Of a DNA stretch of 64,000 nucleotides, positions 36,301 to 51,300 are shown in pieces. Source of the DNA: Pagrus major (taxonomy: Eukaryota > Chordata > Actinopteri > Spariformes > Sparidae); NCBI RefSeq assembly GCF_040436345.1, contig NC_133233.1, forward strand, positions 13,784,735-13,848,734. Direction: 5' to 3'. The translations under genes and the position numbers were made by a program. Numbering within the stretch: the first letter of the stretch is position 1; every line of letters begins with the position of its first letter. The notes under the pieces were generated by a model, which did not search any database, had not been told where the DNA came from, and saw only the letters and a program-made list of their open reading frames with translations.

Positions 36301-39300
36301 CATGGACAAAAAAAACTGATATTATATAAAATGTTCAAGTACTTCCAATTTGAGTTGAGGTAATGAACTGCAGCAAACAATGACATGAGATTTTGTATAT
36401 CAATGAGCTGAAAACTATGGCTGTTTTGTTCCAGATACCATGCACTGTGCATATTATATCAGCCTGTGATTTCAATATACAGCAGTGTCCTTCATTTTCT
36501 CTACCTGACACTCTCCTTATATTTAAGGCTATTTATTGGCCATGACATGAGCCAAGCCTTGCACCAGCACTGTTAGCACCATCTGCTGTGCAATGATAGC
36601 CGCTTCCATTAAATGTTTATGATGGCACCGCTGGGTTTGTCTAAGAGTGTGAGGTGACAAACACTGTTCCAGCGTAAGTTGACCTTCAGATAAGAAAACC
36701 CGGCTCTACTGGGAACGTGGTATCAGTCAGTCGAGAGACAAACAGACAGGAGTGCAAATTATACATTTTGATATTAGAGGGCGATTGCAAGGATATGTCA
36801 TTGTTCATGTGTTTTTCTAAATGGAGGAGAGGAGTAGATAAATTGATAGGGTTGATGTGTTTGTGAAAATTAATATCCTGTCATGAATACTTGAGTTTAC
36901 TGTGTGTGTGTGTGCATGCCTGTGTGTGTGTGTTTGTCTACACATAATATTGTAGCTAATGCATATTTGGTCCAAACTCATGTCTGTGTATGTGTGCACT
37001 CCTCCTCTGCCTCCTTGCTGGTCCAGCTCCACCGGGGGTACTAGCAGCCGTTCACATCAGGCTGCTCTTCATTCCCCCTCTGCCCCCCGTGTGTGATGTG
37101 CACAGCGTCAAAAATCTACAGATCCATAAATAAAACCATAAAACAGCAGTTTTCCCTCCCACTGCCACACTGCACTGCTACAGAATACATACACTTTTCA
37201 TTTCCCCTCTCTAGGACCTTGGTGAGTGGGACGAAGGAGAGAGGGAGGAAATGAGAAGGAAGAAAGAAGAGTTAGAGAGGGAAGGGCGGGTTTGAAGGGC
37301 AGAGAATGGCAGCGTCATTATGTAGAAAGGTGAAGCAGAGGGAGAGAGTGAGAGAGAACGTGTAGAATGTGTAGAAAGGGATATGAAAGAAAAAGCAAAA
37401 CAGAGAGATAAAAGGGGAATAGATTAATTTCTTTAGACTGAATCCCTGAAAGAACAAGACAAAAACACAAGGTGAGAGGTATTGGCAGAAAAACACAGGC
37501 AGCAAAAGAAGGAACGAGATATGAAAAGAAAAGGAGAAGGTCAGGGTGCGTGTTTGCATCACGAGAAACAGAAGGAAAAGGAGAGATCTTACAGTGAAGA
37601 TGTCTGCCTCTGGCAGGGACACTGGGTAAGACCTCACTGAACCAAGTTTGTCAGACATATCTATTTGTGTGACTACAAGATAAAGTACATTTCTTTACCC
37701 ACCTTTGAAAACAATCCTTTCCAGTATTTAGAACGCAGTCTGAATACTGAAATCTCAGGCCGCACACACGACTAAAGGCTTCAGCTGCGGTGCTTTATCT
37801 CTGCAGCTAAGGCAAAACTTTAAAGGCAGTCCCATCAACATATTCCTGGATTTATTGTTTCTGAATTTATATCAATATGTTTTTTATCCCGCTGTTTCAC
37901 AGCTACAGAAAATAAATCTGAATGCCTTGTGTATTTTTCTAATAAGGCTGCTGTTTGTTCTTGGAGAGTTTGAACCAGACATCACAGTAAAAAACCTCAC
38001 TTAAAACGCAACACAAGGAAAATCCCTGCTGCTTTAGTCAATAGAGTATGTATTAGTAATGTCTTTGCAAAGCATGTTTTCCACTTAAATCAAAGAGGCC
38101 AGTGGGGAGGCTGTCTATGACCAATTTTCATCGTTGCCTTCACGCGTAGGTCAAAGATCAGGGCCAGTTACAGAAACGTGCCCATGAAGCACGAAAGGTG
38201 CTTTAAGGTCTTATTTAACATCATATATGTGACCGACAACGAGTACTGGCTAATGAGGCTACACGCCACTCATACTGCATGTCTGAATCATCAAAATATT
38301 GTGCATCTGTATCCTCATGTTCAGAGTGTAACTAAAAATATGGAACATGTTGTGAAGTCCTGATTTAAACACGATCTCATTTGCATGCCGATGTGTTTGT
38401 GAAGGCTTACATTTCATAAACAGCATGCTCTCATTAACAGTGAGGGCAAGCTTTCTAATCTTGCCCAAAGTTTACTTTTAATTAAGATTTCTCAATTGCT
38501 TCGGCTCTCTGAGAGACTTCACTGCCGAAATCCATCTGTGTTCACGTGTTTGTTTTTTATCAAACTCTGCACCTGTGTTGGATTTGTACGTGTGTGTGTC
38601 TGCGAGTCTTATGTCGCACTAGTTTAAGGGCGGATGTGTGCATTCACACACATTCGCTGGCGCCTTGAAATGTTATGCATCTCCCTGTGTCTTTGTGCAG
38701 CACTGGGAGAATGAGTATAGAAACCCCATCTGGTGGGTCATTTGAAGGTCTTTTACCATTCTGATGACATTTTACACACTGTGAGTGCAATTACGTGTGT
38801 AGTAAGTGTGGTATTTGGTTGGGCTGGAGAAGTGAGAGGGAAAGAAAATGTATGTGGATACATGAATCTACAGATGGAAATGTGTGTGTGTCTGTTTGTC
38901 TTAGACTTGAACTAACATGCACATTCTGTTTGCTTGTGTCAGATTGTGTGTTTTAGGAGTGGATCATAGTGATAAAATCTTTTATGATGGTTTATGTAAT
39001 TTTAGATCGTGATCAGATATGATATAGAACATCTTCTGAAATTAGAAACCACATATAGAGAACCGCAAAATGGACAGGAGGTTAGCTTAAATGACGGCAA
39101 CGCTTACAGCGGATTTAGTTTTCATCTAGCATTGACAACTTAACAAACTCCATCTACTGGAGAAGATCAAGTGATATAATCAAGAACATCTACTAAAAGA
39201 GCCAAAGCCACTAAAAAGCTACTATATAACTTATAATGCAAATATGATGCCAAAACAGCTAGATTCACTGTTCATTTTCAGATCAAACCTAATTTTTGAC

Positions 39301-42300
39301 TGAAATATTTATAGTCTACAAGAGTCAATCAATGTATTTGCATTCTGTTATTGCTTCTTTATATCGTAGATTGCAGTGTTATGTTACACAAGCGGATGTT
39401 TCTGCGTCAAGTCTGATTTTCCTCCATTTTGATCATGTATCTACTGTGATTATGTACCCAATTTACCTGTCTTACCTGTTTTGCTTTTTTGTCACACTTT
39501 TTCACCAATTCAAAGAAAGTGATTATATATTGGGTTCTGAGTGTTGCCAGAAGAAGGATGACCTACACTCAATACTCCACCTGAACAAATCCAGTATGGA
39601 CTGGAGCTGCTGCAGTTGCTCGGCTATAATGTGACACTTTCGTAAGACGGGCTGTGTATTACCATGTCTGTCTTAGTGCATATTACCATGTCGGAAAAGA
39701 CTGTCTGTCTTTAGTTTTCTTTAATTTAACAATATGAGGGATGAATCATCTCTAAGCCAACAGATATAAAACACAACGCTGCTCTTCTCTTGTATTTATG
39801 CTTTTATTTTCCTTGAGCATTGCCATTGTCACATGCAAATCAAACTCTGGTTCATTCATTATGTGCCACCTAGTTGCTGCCCTAGGCATGTTTGCTCCCC
39901 CAGTATTCAATAAATGTGGTATTTGAAACAGAACTCTCAGCCTGGCTTTTAAAATCTAATATAAACCAAAAATTTAATGAATATCTCAAAATTTGGAGAG
40001 ATATTTCTAGATATTGCAAAAACAAAATCCCAGACCAAATTTTCTGCCCAAGTGTGCACCTGTGTATGTTTCAGTTAGGTCTTGTATGTGTGTATGAGTG
40101 TCTGATGCTCGATGGGGTAGCGCGTGGATGCATGAGACTGATGATACTGAAGTTACAAGGAACGGGGCTGGAATCTGTGCTGTGGAGTACTAGCAGCTCA
40201 TTTGCATATCAAGCTGAATGGAAACCTTACAGAGGAAAACCTCCTCACCCGCTCTGTCATCAGTGGGCTGACAGCCATTGTTCTTCGTCCACAGAAGTTT
40301 CTCTCGCTTTTTGTCACATGTATAACACACACACACACACACACTCTCCCACACACTTATATTTATCTGCATACCCATACAACACAAACAAGAGCACAAT
40401 GAAGCAAATGCACACGCACACATAAGCGCCAACTAATACAAAACACAAGCATTCAAAGGAAAAGATACATTCATAACCACCCACCCGCCCACACACACTT
40501 TGCGGGCAAGAGATGGTTTGTGGATGACAGCTATTCAAATTTGTTGTTCATTATGATCCACGCTAAGCCGAAAACATCATGACCAAGCAGGTTTTAACAG
40601 ACACAATCACACACACACTCACACACACCGTGCCAGAAGCCATAACTCAGACTGTGTTGCTGCAGGATGAAGGCTTTTTAATATTAAGCTGTCAGATGGG
40701 AGAGGGCTGAGTCACAATGAAATGACTAAGGAGGTTTTCTCCATGCCAGCACATAACACACACACACACACGCTTGGACACACACATACACGAGAGTAGT
40801 CCTGTCAGTCACAGATGGAGACCTATTGTCTCACTGACCTTCATAACCATAATCATCCATAACCGCTTTGCTTTCTACTCGTTAGAATAAAGTTTTGTGG
40901 TGATTTAAAAAATCTTTAAAATGCACACTGGAAGGAATTTCATCCGCTGACAATAGCACTTGACCCCCATCCACTTCTGGAAGATAATAAATGGCAGCCA
41001 ATGAGAAGCAAAGTGACAAAGGGCTGTTTAGACACAAAGAGCAAAGCCTGAGGCACGTGTTGGTCATTTAAACTGCAGCTGCCATAGTTCTGACTGAGCT
41101 CAACATTGAATTTCAAAGCCACTGGAGAGATGATTTTGTGTGTGAGAGTTCAGATTGTTTATTTCATCAGGGATGATGATATGTAATATGTCAGCAGTGG
41201 CCTCTGGCCTCGACTCAAGACAAAGGCTGAGCTCCAAGTATAGGTCACAAACATAATTTGGATATCATACACATGGTAATCCTCTCTATAACAGCTGAAA
41301 TAGTGCAAAAAAATTGGATTCAGGACTTGCTCAACTTTGGGAATTCACTTATAGCATGGGTTGATTTAGTTCAAGGAGACAGCAGTAGTATTGATGGACT
41401 GTCAAAGATCTTAAGATTGTCCTGACTTCTAATATAAAATTTGCGCTGAACATACACAGGCCATAAAAGCTATGGAAGACAGCTGTCCTCAAAGACATCG
41501 CCTAATGCCAGAGGAAACAAATTTAATGTGTCAGCCGTTTAAACTGAGTACAATATGTTTGATTTAAAACATTCAGTCATCTTCTCAAAGCTACCCAGTC
41601 TTTTTCATAACTTCCATTCACAATGCAAGTGTCTGTTTAACTTGAGTACTTATGAAAATGAAGATATCAGGGTTTTACAAACCCTTTTAACGACTGCAAA
41701 GGAATGTTTTATCTCCCAAAAGGCCTCCATGTCAGTAATCTAAATGCCCTGCAATAACTATGCAAAGGCAATATCCATAAAAGCAAAGGAAAGGAAAAGA
41801 AACTAAGAAATAACCTTCTAAAAGTTCAAATGACCAATAAAAAGTTACAAAGTTATAAAAGTTATAAAGTATATAAAATGTATCTATATGACACAGCAGG
41901 TTTTAAGTGTTGCAAACCATCCCACATTTTGTAAAAACGATATAAAACTTTTTATTTCATATAAATATTTCTATTCAAATTGAATAGTTCCATAAAAATA
42001 TGGCCTGTGCACATGCATCAGATATGATTCCCTTTTCACCCACTGACACCAGCTTCCCTCCCATGTACAGGAGCATCATCACACTGGGAACTTGACCCCA
42101 TGTTTGTGATTGTGTCCTGCTGTATGAATTCATGAGTGTATTTCCTCAAAATAGACCCCCTCCAATGCCCTTCCTGAATAAAACACTAAAAGTGGTATGA
42201 CAAAGTTTGTTCATGAATACATTATTTTAGTCACTGGACAACTGCCTTCAAACACATGCAGGCTAAACATGGATCAATATTTTTTGAGCCAAAGCCTTAT

Positions 42301-45300
42301 AAATGCTTACTAAACCTACATGGGAACCCCTTCCTCTCCATCAGTCGCCCACTCTTTCCCCAAAATCTGACCTCAGCATGGAGGCTCAGTTTGTATTCAT
42401 GTGAAAGGATTGAATCTTCAAACCTTCAAAGAGTCAATATAATCATAGCTTTATGTAGGGCAGTTTCAGACAACATTATAAGGCAGTTAAATCTGTTGAA
42501 TTATAAATAACAGTGGGCTTTAATGGGTTAAATATATAAAAAATTATGAGCTGCTCATTACACTTCATCTTTAATGTGTGTTTGGCATACGGATAAGGCT
42601 TCTAATTGTTTGCAAGAGGTAATAGAGGAAATTTGCTGTGTGCTTAGTGCACCTATGGGTGCTTGTGTCCGGTTCTCCGGATGCCTCAAGGGAAAAAACA
42701 ATGCATGTATTTGTAGCAGAGATTGATGAAAGGAATATTGACCTTGGCTTCATGAGTTTGCTACAGTTGTTTTTTATGGTAACCAAATAGGGATGAAAAC
42801 TCTGAAAATAATTCAGATTATTAGCATCCCAACTACAGTTCTTCACTTCATTTCATTTAAAATGCAATATCAATGTATGTATGAGGCTTGCTGAGCTGAA
42901 TATATCTCCAGCTCTGCAAGATTTAATGCCCAACACTGTTAAACATTACAATCAGTGTAAGTAGATCCAGAGGGTAAAGCGAACTCCAACCTCCTAACAA
43001 TTGTAGGCATGAATGTGGTTGAACATGCACACATAGGCACAGTTTGATGTCAAGGTTGCTGTGCTGTAACTGAGCATGTCAGTGGTTTCCAGTGGGTAGT
43101 TCCTCTCCTCTTTTCATGGCTTTGGAGACTCAATGGCGTCCCTTTATGTCAGATTAGTGTTACAGTGGTTATTTGCTGTGGGCGGTCTACTACCACTCAT
43201 TTTCTGCAGGGTAGAGCAAGGGCAATGGAAAGCACGACAGCAAAGAAAATGAGCAGGGAAAAGTAGAGGTTAGCGCTACTTAATGCAAATAAAATTGGCA
43301 GGGGTCTTAAAGTGTTACTGCAGGCAAGACCAATCAAGAATCAGGGCCTTGCCAACAAGAGCTTGGTGTGGGTTTATGTGTCCAGGCATGACTAATCATG
43401 AGTGCAAAGAACTCGCCCTTATTTTTGCATTTTCATTGGTATCAGCAACCCAGTGAGCTTCTCCAGTAAAGGATAGAGCCTGACCGATACTGGATTTTTG
43501 GGGTCAATGCCAACACCAATATAAGGGAGTAAAGAAATTCTGATATTGATATATTGGTCTTCTTATATACACAGAATATCTGTATAAACACACATTTATT
43601 TGCACTGATCCCTCAAATGTGGTTATCAAACACAAAAAGATATGTACATAGGAATGCATAAATTATCAGCACAATATGGGGAAATTTAAATTATCTGCTA
43701 CTTATCGGTATCAGTGAAATTCTAGTCAATAGATAGAACCAATAATATGAAGCCAAATTGGTTTAATTGACTTAACAAGTGTAGAATTTACAAAGTCGGA
43801 CACAGTAGGTAGCTCTTTGCAGTTAAAAGTAGTTTTGGAATATACCAATAAACATAAAGAAGAAAGGGAAAAGGGACGAAGAAAAAGAAGTGCAGCCTGT
43901 GGAGAGTCAAACACGTTGCCGGTTAAGACTTTTAAGAGGAAGACAACACATTTGACATTCAAAAAACATGTTCAGGAAGGGGTCAGAGAGGAGGCAAAGG
44001 TCTATGAATTTTAACACAACAAAATTTATTAAAGCAATGGGATATCAAATTATACATTCTTGCTCTTAGCCTTTCTCTTCCTCTGGTGTGCATAAACTAC
44101 AGGTTAGGAACTGTTTTTTTGAGTACAAAAATGTGAAATTATTCTTTATCATATTGGTATCGGTCATGAGAAGCAGGTAATTATTTATTATCTGTATCAA
44201 CCGAAGCAAAAGTCCATATCGTGCATCCCTCTGCGTACATAATTAAGGCAGGATATTTTACAGCTTAACAATAAACTTTACTGTCTAAAATTACCTTTTG
44301 AGCCCTGAAGCAATAAACTTGGGAATAAAATGGTTATAAAATCACCCTTAGCGTCCTTCTGCTTAAAACAGTAACTGGGATAGGCTAATATCAGTTGCAG
44401 TCTATCAGTCTATCAGTCTGCCTGTCGTAAAAGAAAGAATGGTCTTTGCTTGAATCTCCCATTGCTTCTGCTACAAATATTTTAAGCTTGTAAGAAAGTA
44501 CAACATTTTGCAGGACTTTGCCATTTATTTTGGTACTAAATAAAGACCATATTCAATGAGATACAAAATTATGCTCACCACCATCACTGTCTACCATCTT
44601 AAACTCCAGACTAAAGCAGTAAAGGACTGCACTTCCACCTTTGCATATACAACTAACACCATTAAAAACAGCCTGAGGGTGAGTGCCAAAGACCTTAAAA
44701 GCTTCATCTTTTAAAGGTTTTCACACTTTGTTTCAACCTCTCCAGAGAACTTAGCTCTGATGTGTGCATATAAGTTGAACAAAGTCAGATCTCTCTGCAG
44801 CAAATCAAACTCACGCAGGCTGTGGTACATTTTGAAGTCTGTATTCAAATGTGTAATGTTAGCTGTAACCCAATTCTTGAAGCATTTGAATAACAGTTAT
44901 AAATCTTTGGGCTGAATCCTTTGCATGTGAACAAGCAAGTTAAGCTAAAAACAAACATCAGGAAAGCCTCCACAGATGGTCGCTGTATTAATTTGTCCTA
45001 AGAAGGAACAGCTGTGCGGCATGACATTTAGAATAAGGACAATTTGAGCAAACAAAACTAGAGACTAATGGAGCAAACATACATGACTACAATAGAGCAG
45101 CAAATCAGGAGACGTAAAAAAATAGAGAGAGAGAGAGAGGAATACGTTTAAAGAGTAATTATGTAGAATTAAAAAGACTAATTATTAAAAAGGCTGCTGG
45201 AGTAAAAGAGTGAGACTATGGTCCCTATGGAAACTGTTAAATTATCAAATGAAATCATTGTTTGCCTCAAGGTATACTATGTAGGATTAGTCGGTTGCGG

Positions 45301-48300
45301 TTTGTAAACTACAGATGCCTTCAGTTCTCATTCTCTATTTTAGGTACAGAAAATAAGAAAATACAGGCAAAGGGCAGGGTAGATACAGGCATAGTCACAC
45401 ACTTCTAATGGGTCATAAGTGACAATTGAGAGGAATTATTTTGTACGAGTCCAGACTATTTTCTTCTTCTTCTTCTACCTTTAAAAGGTATGACAGTTGA
45501 ATCCATAAGACATAAGAATGAAACAAGGTCCCAGGGCCAACCCACTGAGCAGGCTGACCAGCAGAGAGGTTGAGAGTAACCACTGTTCTCTTAACTTAGA
45601 GCCTGCACTCTGAGGTAATGCTGTTCTGTCTGAACTATGATTTCCTGTTCAAAAACAAGAAGCAGCCAATTGTAGGGGAGTGGTGAGTGTCTCACTCCCC
45701 AGCTCAAGGTATACATCACTGGACAAGGGCCAGGAACAGAAACCCTGAAGCATGTCCTACTCTCAGGCAGATGTAACAAGATACTGCTACCACAGTGAGA
45801 CCAGGACAGGAGGAGCAGCATCAATGAGAAAAACTACTCTTAATCACAAGTAATCATCTCATTTGTCTTAATTGTCTCATTTGAAAGAAGGTGGATGCCA
45901 ATCTTCTCATCTAACTCTCAGCAAGAGAGCAATTAAGGGCACTTCCCAAACTGTCAAACTAATTACTGCAATAGAACAACTTATACTCATATAATATAAT
46001 CCTTTTGAAATATCTGTGACAATACAAAAACCCCATGGTTGTGGGGGGCTGGAAGAAAGCTTCTTTATTTAGGTTACAGTACATCCTTAATAACCACATG
46101 CTAATCTTTTTGTTACTTGAGAAATCCTGTGATCACTAAGTCCTGTCAAAGCTAAGCAGTGCCACACCAATCTTAAACCCTGGCCAAGAGCAAGTTGCAT
46201 AGCATGAATTAAGCCTTTTAGTGAAAAAAAAAAAAAAGCACTGCTTCTGTCTGAAATATAGGATTAATAAAAGTCTCAACAGTGAGCGGGTAAATAGTAA
46301 CTAGTAGGAAGTTGGGGACAAGTGAAACTAGAAGCAATAAATATACTGAATGAAGCAGGTTCTTGGCCAATGTACTGTCAAGCATAAACTGAATCCCACC
46401 TAGCCTGTCCGCTGTAAAATCTCACCCATCTTCAAAAAACCTTACCTATGCTGTCTTCTGTGATCTGATATCAAATAATTGGAACAATTTAAGTGAGCAC
46501 AGAGAGGACAATCAGTTGTGGGAATCAGGGAACAAGAACTTTTTGTACTAACGGAGAAAATAATAACTTATTAGAAATTGACTACATTACAGCTGTGCTA
46601 GTATGTAGCTGTCTGTATGTGTGTGCACGTGCACACAAGCTGCTGCTAAAAGCTCCCATGCACTTCCGTACACTTTCCATAATCCTCCATTTCCTGCTGT
46701 ATGTCAGCATCCTTAAACATCAAATAAACGAGACGCCTGCCATGTCTCTTCCTTTCCCTCTCATATGTCATCTCATCACAATCGTTTTTCATCCAGCTCT
46801 CAGTTCTTTCCCAAAATCCATCTTTCCCCTCCTTGCATTTCTTTTTTACCGACTCAGTCGCTGCCATCCTGTTGACCTTTCCCTTTCTCCCTATTCTCAA
46901 TTCATCTAACTAAACCATTTTGCGTGTTGCACGTGTGAACAAAATTTGGCGATGCAACGTCCTTGACCATATAAAGAATCACTAAGCTCTAGTGAATTAG
47001 ATTTGGCACCTTGCATGTTAAAAAAATCTCTTGCTACAATTCTTTTTAACAGGAGGAAGGTTGTGTTAACTTTAATCACCATATGTATATACAGTGAATA
47101 TGTATACAGTAAATCCTCAAGTAGTTGTGATTTTTTTCCATCAACTGCAGATACCACGATATCATCCCCTTTCATCGAGGCTTTTACTGTGAAACATTTG
47201 CAGGAAGTATTGAGCTTTATTGATATTAATTTAACTTTAATTTATTAAAAAATGTTAAGTTTACTGTATTTTGTTGAGTTGAGCACCTGCGTATATTTGA
47301 GAATAAACATCAGAAAAGTCTGTTCATGTCATGTTAGATGGATAGATACATAGTAAGACGTACTGTATTCAACCTCAGGGCTTTTCCTGATTAGACTTGT
47401 TTATATCCCACAACTGTTCAGAGGAATTGAAGGTGCCATTTGTAAGAAAAGTTGATTTTTGAGTCTCATTCCCAACTTGTCAAATGATGACACTCTGGGA
47501 TTGTAGGAGGGGTCAGCTGCGATGCCAAAGCATCAGTTTTTGATGAGTTGGGAGACCCACAGTGCCATTATTTGACGAGTTAGGAACGGCACTCAAAAAT
47601 CAACTTTTCTTACAAATAGCAAATTTAAATCTGCATAATAATCTAAATCTAAATTACCTTATCAGCTTGGCCCACTCAATTTTTCTCACGCACTGAATGC
47701 AAGTAATACACAGACACCTCTTTAGAAGAAATGATATGGCCAAGTATTATATATGTACATCCAGTATTTGCATGTAATTATGCATGGGCTGCCTTTGAGC
47801 TTGTGTTTTCATGTGTGTGTTTCCGTCTACCCCTGGCTGGATGACAAAAAAGTAGAGATATTCTGGAGACAACTCTGTCTACTTATCACATTTAAGTGGA
47901 AGGGTGGGTTGTACAACGGTGTGTGTGCAATGTGACATATTAAATGACTTTTAAAAATCATTCGTGGGAAATGATATCATTAAGGGAAATCGCCCTGAGC
48001 TACTTTCTAAATTCAACAACCCATCTTAAAATACACACATATGCATGAATGCAAGTTCAGTCATGCATGGACACACAGACACAAGCAATAAAACGATAAT
48101 ATACTAGATTCGCACACACAAAGACAGTATTTACTGACAAATTCCTAGGGGGATTGTACAACTGATGATTGAGAATTAATGTCACATACAGAAGGTGATA
48201 AGTAGCTCAGCTGTCACAGTATTTAATAATAAGAGCGAAGAGATAGTGGAGTGTGAGAGAGGATGAGAATGTGAGCAAATTGGAAGGTAAAGGGAAGAAC

Positions 48301-51300
48301 AAAGTAAAAAAGCACAGTGTGAATAATTGCAGCTTAGTATGTGAGTGAGAGAAGTGTTACATATGCCAGATTCATGTCGCCTCGCTGACGTCCATTCAGT
48401 TTCTCCAGCCAGCAGTCTCATTAGCACATTACATTAATGACACAATACACAGCCTACACTGCCCTCCTGTATGGCTATTAGCACATAAGAAACATAGTAC
48501 ATTTCCCTCCTACATTGTTACCTTTACTACACTGCAGTCACTTCATTATTTAGTAGTACACTCCCCTCCTTTAGTATCATTACCGCAGTGCAGTCCTTTC
48601 ATTAGACAGCAGTCTCAACAAAGACTCTCTTGAGCAACGGTCATCCAGCAGCTTTCACCACTGCTTCCATGTTGCATGCTGCCCTTCCTTCCTATCTTTT
48701 TTTCTCCCTCACTGCCCAACAGGCTGGAGGCTCTGAAGAGCTTGCTATACAAAGCCTGTGCATTCAACCCCTACAGCAGGTGCTGGGTGACTGCAAATCA
48801 ATATCACAACAGTTTTATATATTCAACTTGACAATGATGAAATTCACAAGTTTGAAATTATTGTTTATGTAAGTACATTTGTAGCTTCTGGGAAGCCACA
48901 GTACAAGTGTGTATAAAAAATCTGCTTATAGAATCATGTTTTAAGTACGCATAAGCATTAAGGCATTAATGCTCATCTGATGAATCCTTTGTGAGATATA
49001 GAATTTACACAAAAAGAAAGAAAATAAAACTGAAGTTTGGGTGTCATAGTTTGCACTGGAAATCATCAATACCATCAACTCTTACTTACTTTCCAGCCAT
49101 TATTTTTCTATGCCATTATTTGCAAATTGCCTGCAGAAGTTTCTGAGCAGATTGCTCCTTCCATGACCTTCAGGAGTTGACTGTGCTGCCAGCAGTAGCT
49201 CCTTTCTACATGTACCATGGGCCATCGACCCCTGTGCTCCAAGGTTCCAGTATAGCTCACACTCTGGTGTATCTGCCAGGCCCTCATGTCTCAAAGGGTC
49301 ATTTAAACAAAACGAAAACAGCTAATTTTACCAACTGGAATCTAGCCATGTACTTTCTTGAGGTTTTGAGATATCCGCTGTTAAACTTCTGCCGTTAATT
49401 CAATACAAGGTTTTTCTAAGTAAGGTATAGTTCACAAAGTAAAATTTTAAAATAGAGATACTGAAGTTCACAATTTTTGTGTTAACATAAATAATAACAA
49501 GATCATTTCACTGAGTTTTGTTGCGGTTTGAGATCATAAAGACAAGAAAATATGCAAATCTACAGTCCAGTCTCTGGTGTTTCACAGTTTCTCTAACCTA
49601 GGTGTGAAAAGTACACATGGTGCCTTCATTTTGAAAGTGTAATCAGATGTTGCATATTTATAATTGCTAACTTCATTTGGAATGAGAACGGGTTGTTTTC
49701 ACAGGAAGACAAAACCAAAATCGACAGTGACACTGTGGACCAGCGGGACTATTACCCGGTTTGGGGCGTTAACGGGTTGGTGGATGTAAAATGTGTTGTT
49801 GGACTTTGGTTATAACTATTTGACTCGATGTGATGTACATTAATTTGAGTTTTCAATCGTATAATTTTAAATATCTCAATATATAACCACATGAACCATC
49901 AATACCAAGATCATTTTTTATTCTATCAAGCCTTTTCTGTCTCAAAAACCAAGCTTTTTCCATTTTATTCCAAAACCAACAATTTCACACTGTTCAAGAG
50001 AAAATAGGAATGTTAGAAACTCGGGACTTTGACAAAAACTCAGAAAGACAAACTGTATCTTCTCACAGCAAGCTCTAGCTCAGCTCTGTGGGCACATATA
50101 TGCGCTGCGCCTCATCTAATTTCACAACAAACTAAATTATTGATCAACTAACATAAAAAAATTAACACGTGATATAATTAACTTGGGCCAAGGGTGTTTC
50201 AGCTCATCCTGCACACTTCCCTGGAGTACGACAACCAGAAAAAAATGAAGTTTGTTCAATAACTGGCTACTCATCTCAAATGTACGCTCTGGATCAAAAC
50301 AGTATGAATCATTACACAATTTTATTCTTTAAAGCAAAAGTTAAAACAAGCTCTGGATGCAAGCAAAAAGTCTCCTTTGGGCCAGCAAGGCTTTAATGGC
50401 TGACAGCCCAAAACTCTTTCTTTAAAGAAAGATCATATATTTTTCATCACAGACCGGCTTTGAACCCAAGTGTGGCGGATCATTTCAATGAACTTCTGAA
50501 GAGTTCTCAGTGTCACCCGAGAGTGATGCCAGAGCACAGAGCTGATTTGGGCCCCTGAGGAAGTTGAACTGAGAACCCTATGCAGACACGGATTTAAACA
50601 GTAAAAACAACTGCACAAATTAGTGAAAGATGGTATTACATGATGCACTGTTACTATATGAACACTCATACATGCTGCACTCAAAAATATGAAAAAATAA
50701 ATATATTCCTAATTTTTGTTTCATATTCTGGTCCTTCCTCCCAACCCCAACGGGAAATCATTACTTCCAGCCTTCTAAATATGCATGTGATTAATTAGGC
50801 ATCTTGTTATCACTGGCTAATCTGCATAGGACTCTCATGTATAAAGTCCCTCTCATTACCATTCAGAAGGCCATCTCACAGGTGTGCTGAGTAAATATAC
50901 AACACACAGTAGCTGATCAAAAAGCACACACACATAAAGCAAGTTAATAAACAGGGTGAAAGGCACACACACAGTCACTACTCAAACAAGCCTACAGACA
51001 TGTTTAAAAAAGCACAGACCCACAAACGTGGTCACTCAAGTGTATAGACTTCCAGAAACATACACATACGCACACACAACCATTGAGAGTGGACACCCAC
51101 CACGAAGCAGACACATTATGCAACCCCCCTGACAGAAGGTCCAGGTTCCCCTCGTTCTGGTGGCAGTTTGGTCTGTGACAACTCATTAAGAACACAGCTG
51201 GCCATAAGGCTTAGAGTGGGCTAAGACCACAGGGGTCCTCAGTTGGGTGTCTGATTAGATTTTCACACAATATTCAAGAATATAAAAAGCTCATTGTGGT

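Noticed and set aside
39892..40425. Open frame of 177 codons on the plus strand
   Set aside because: It runs through a CA repeat and has no recognisable family pattern.
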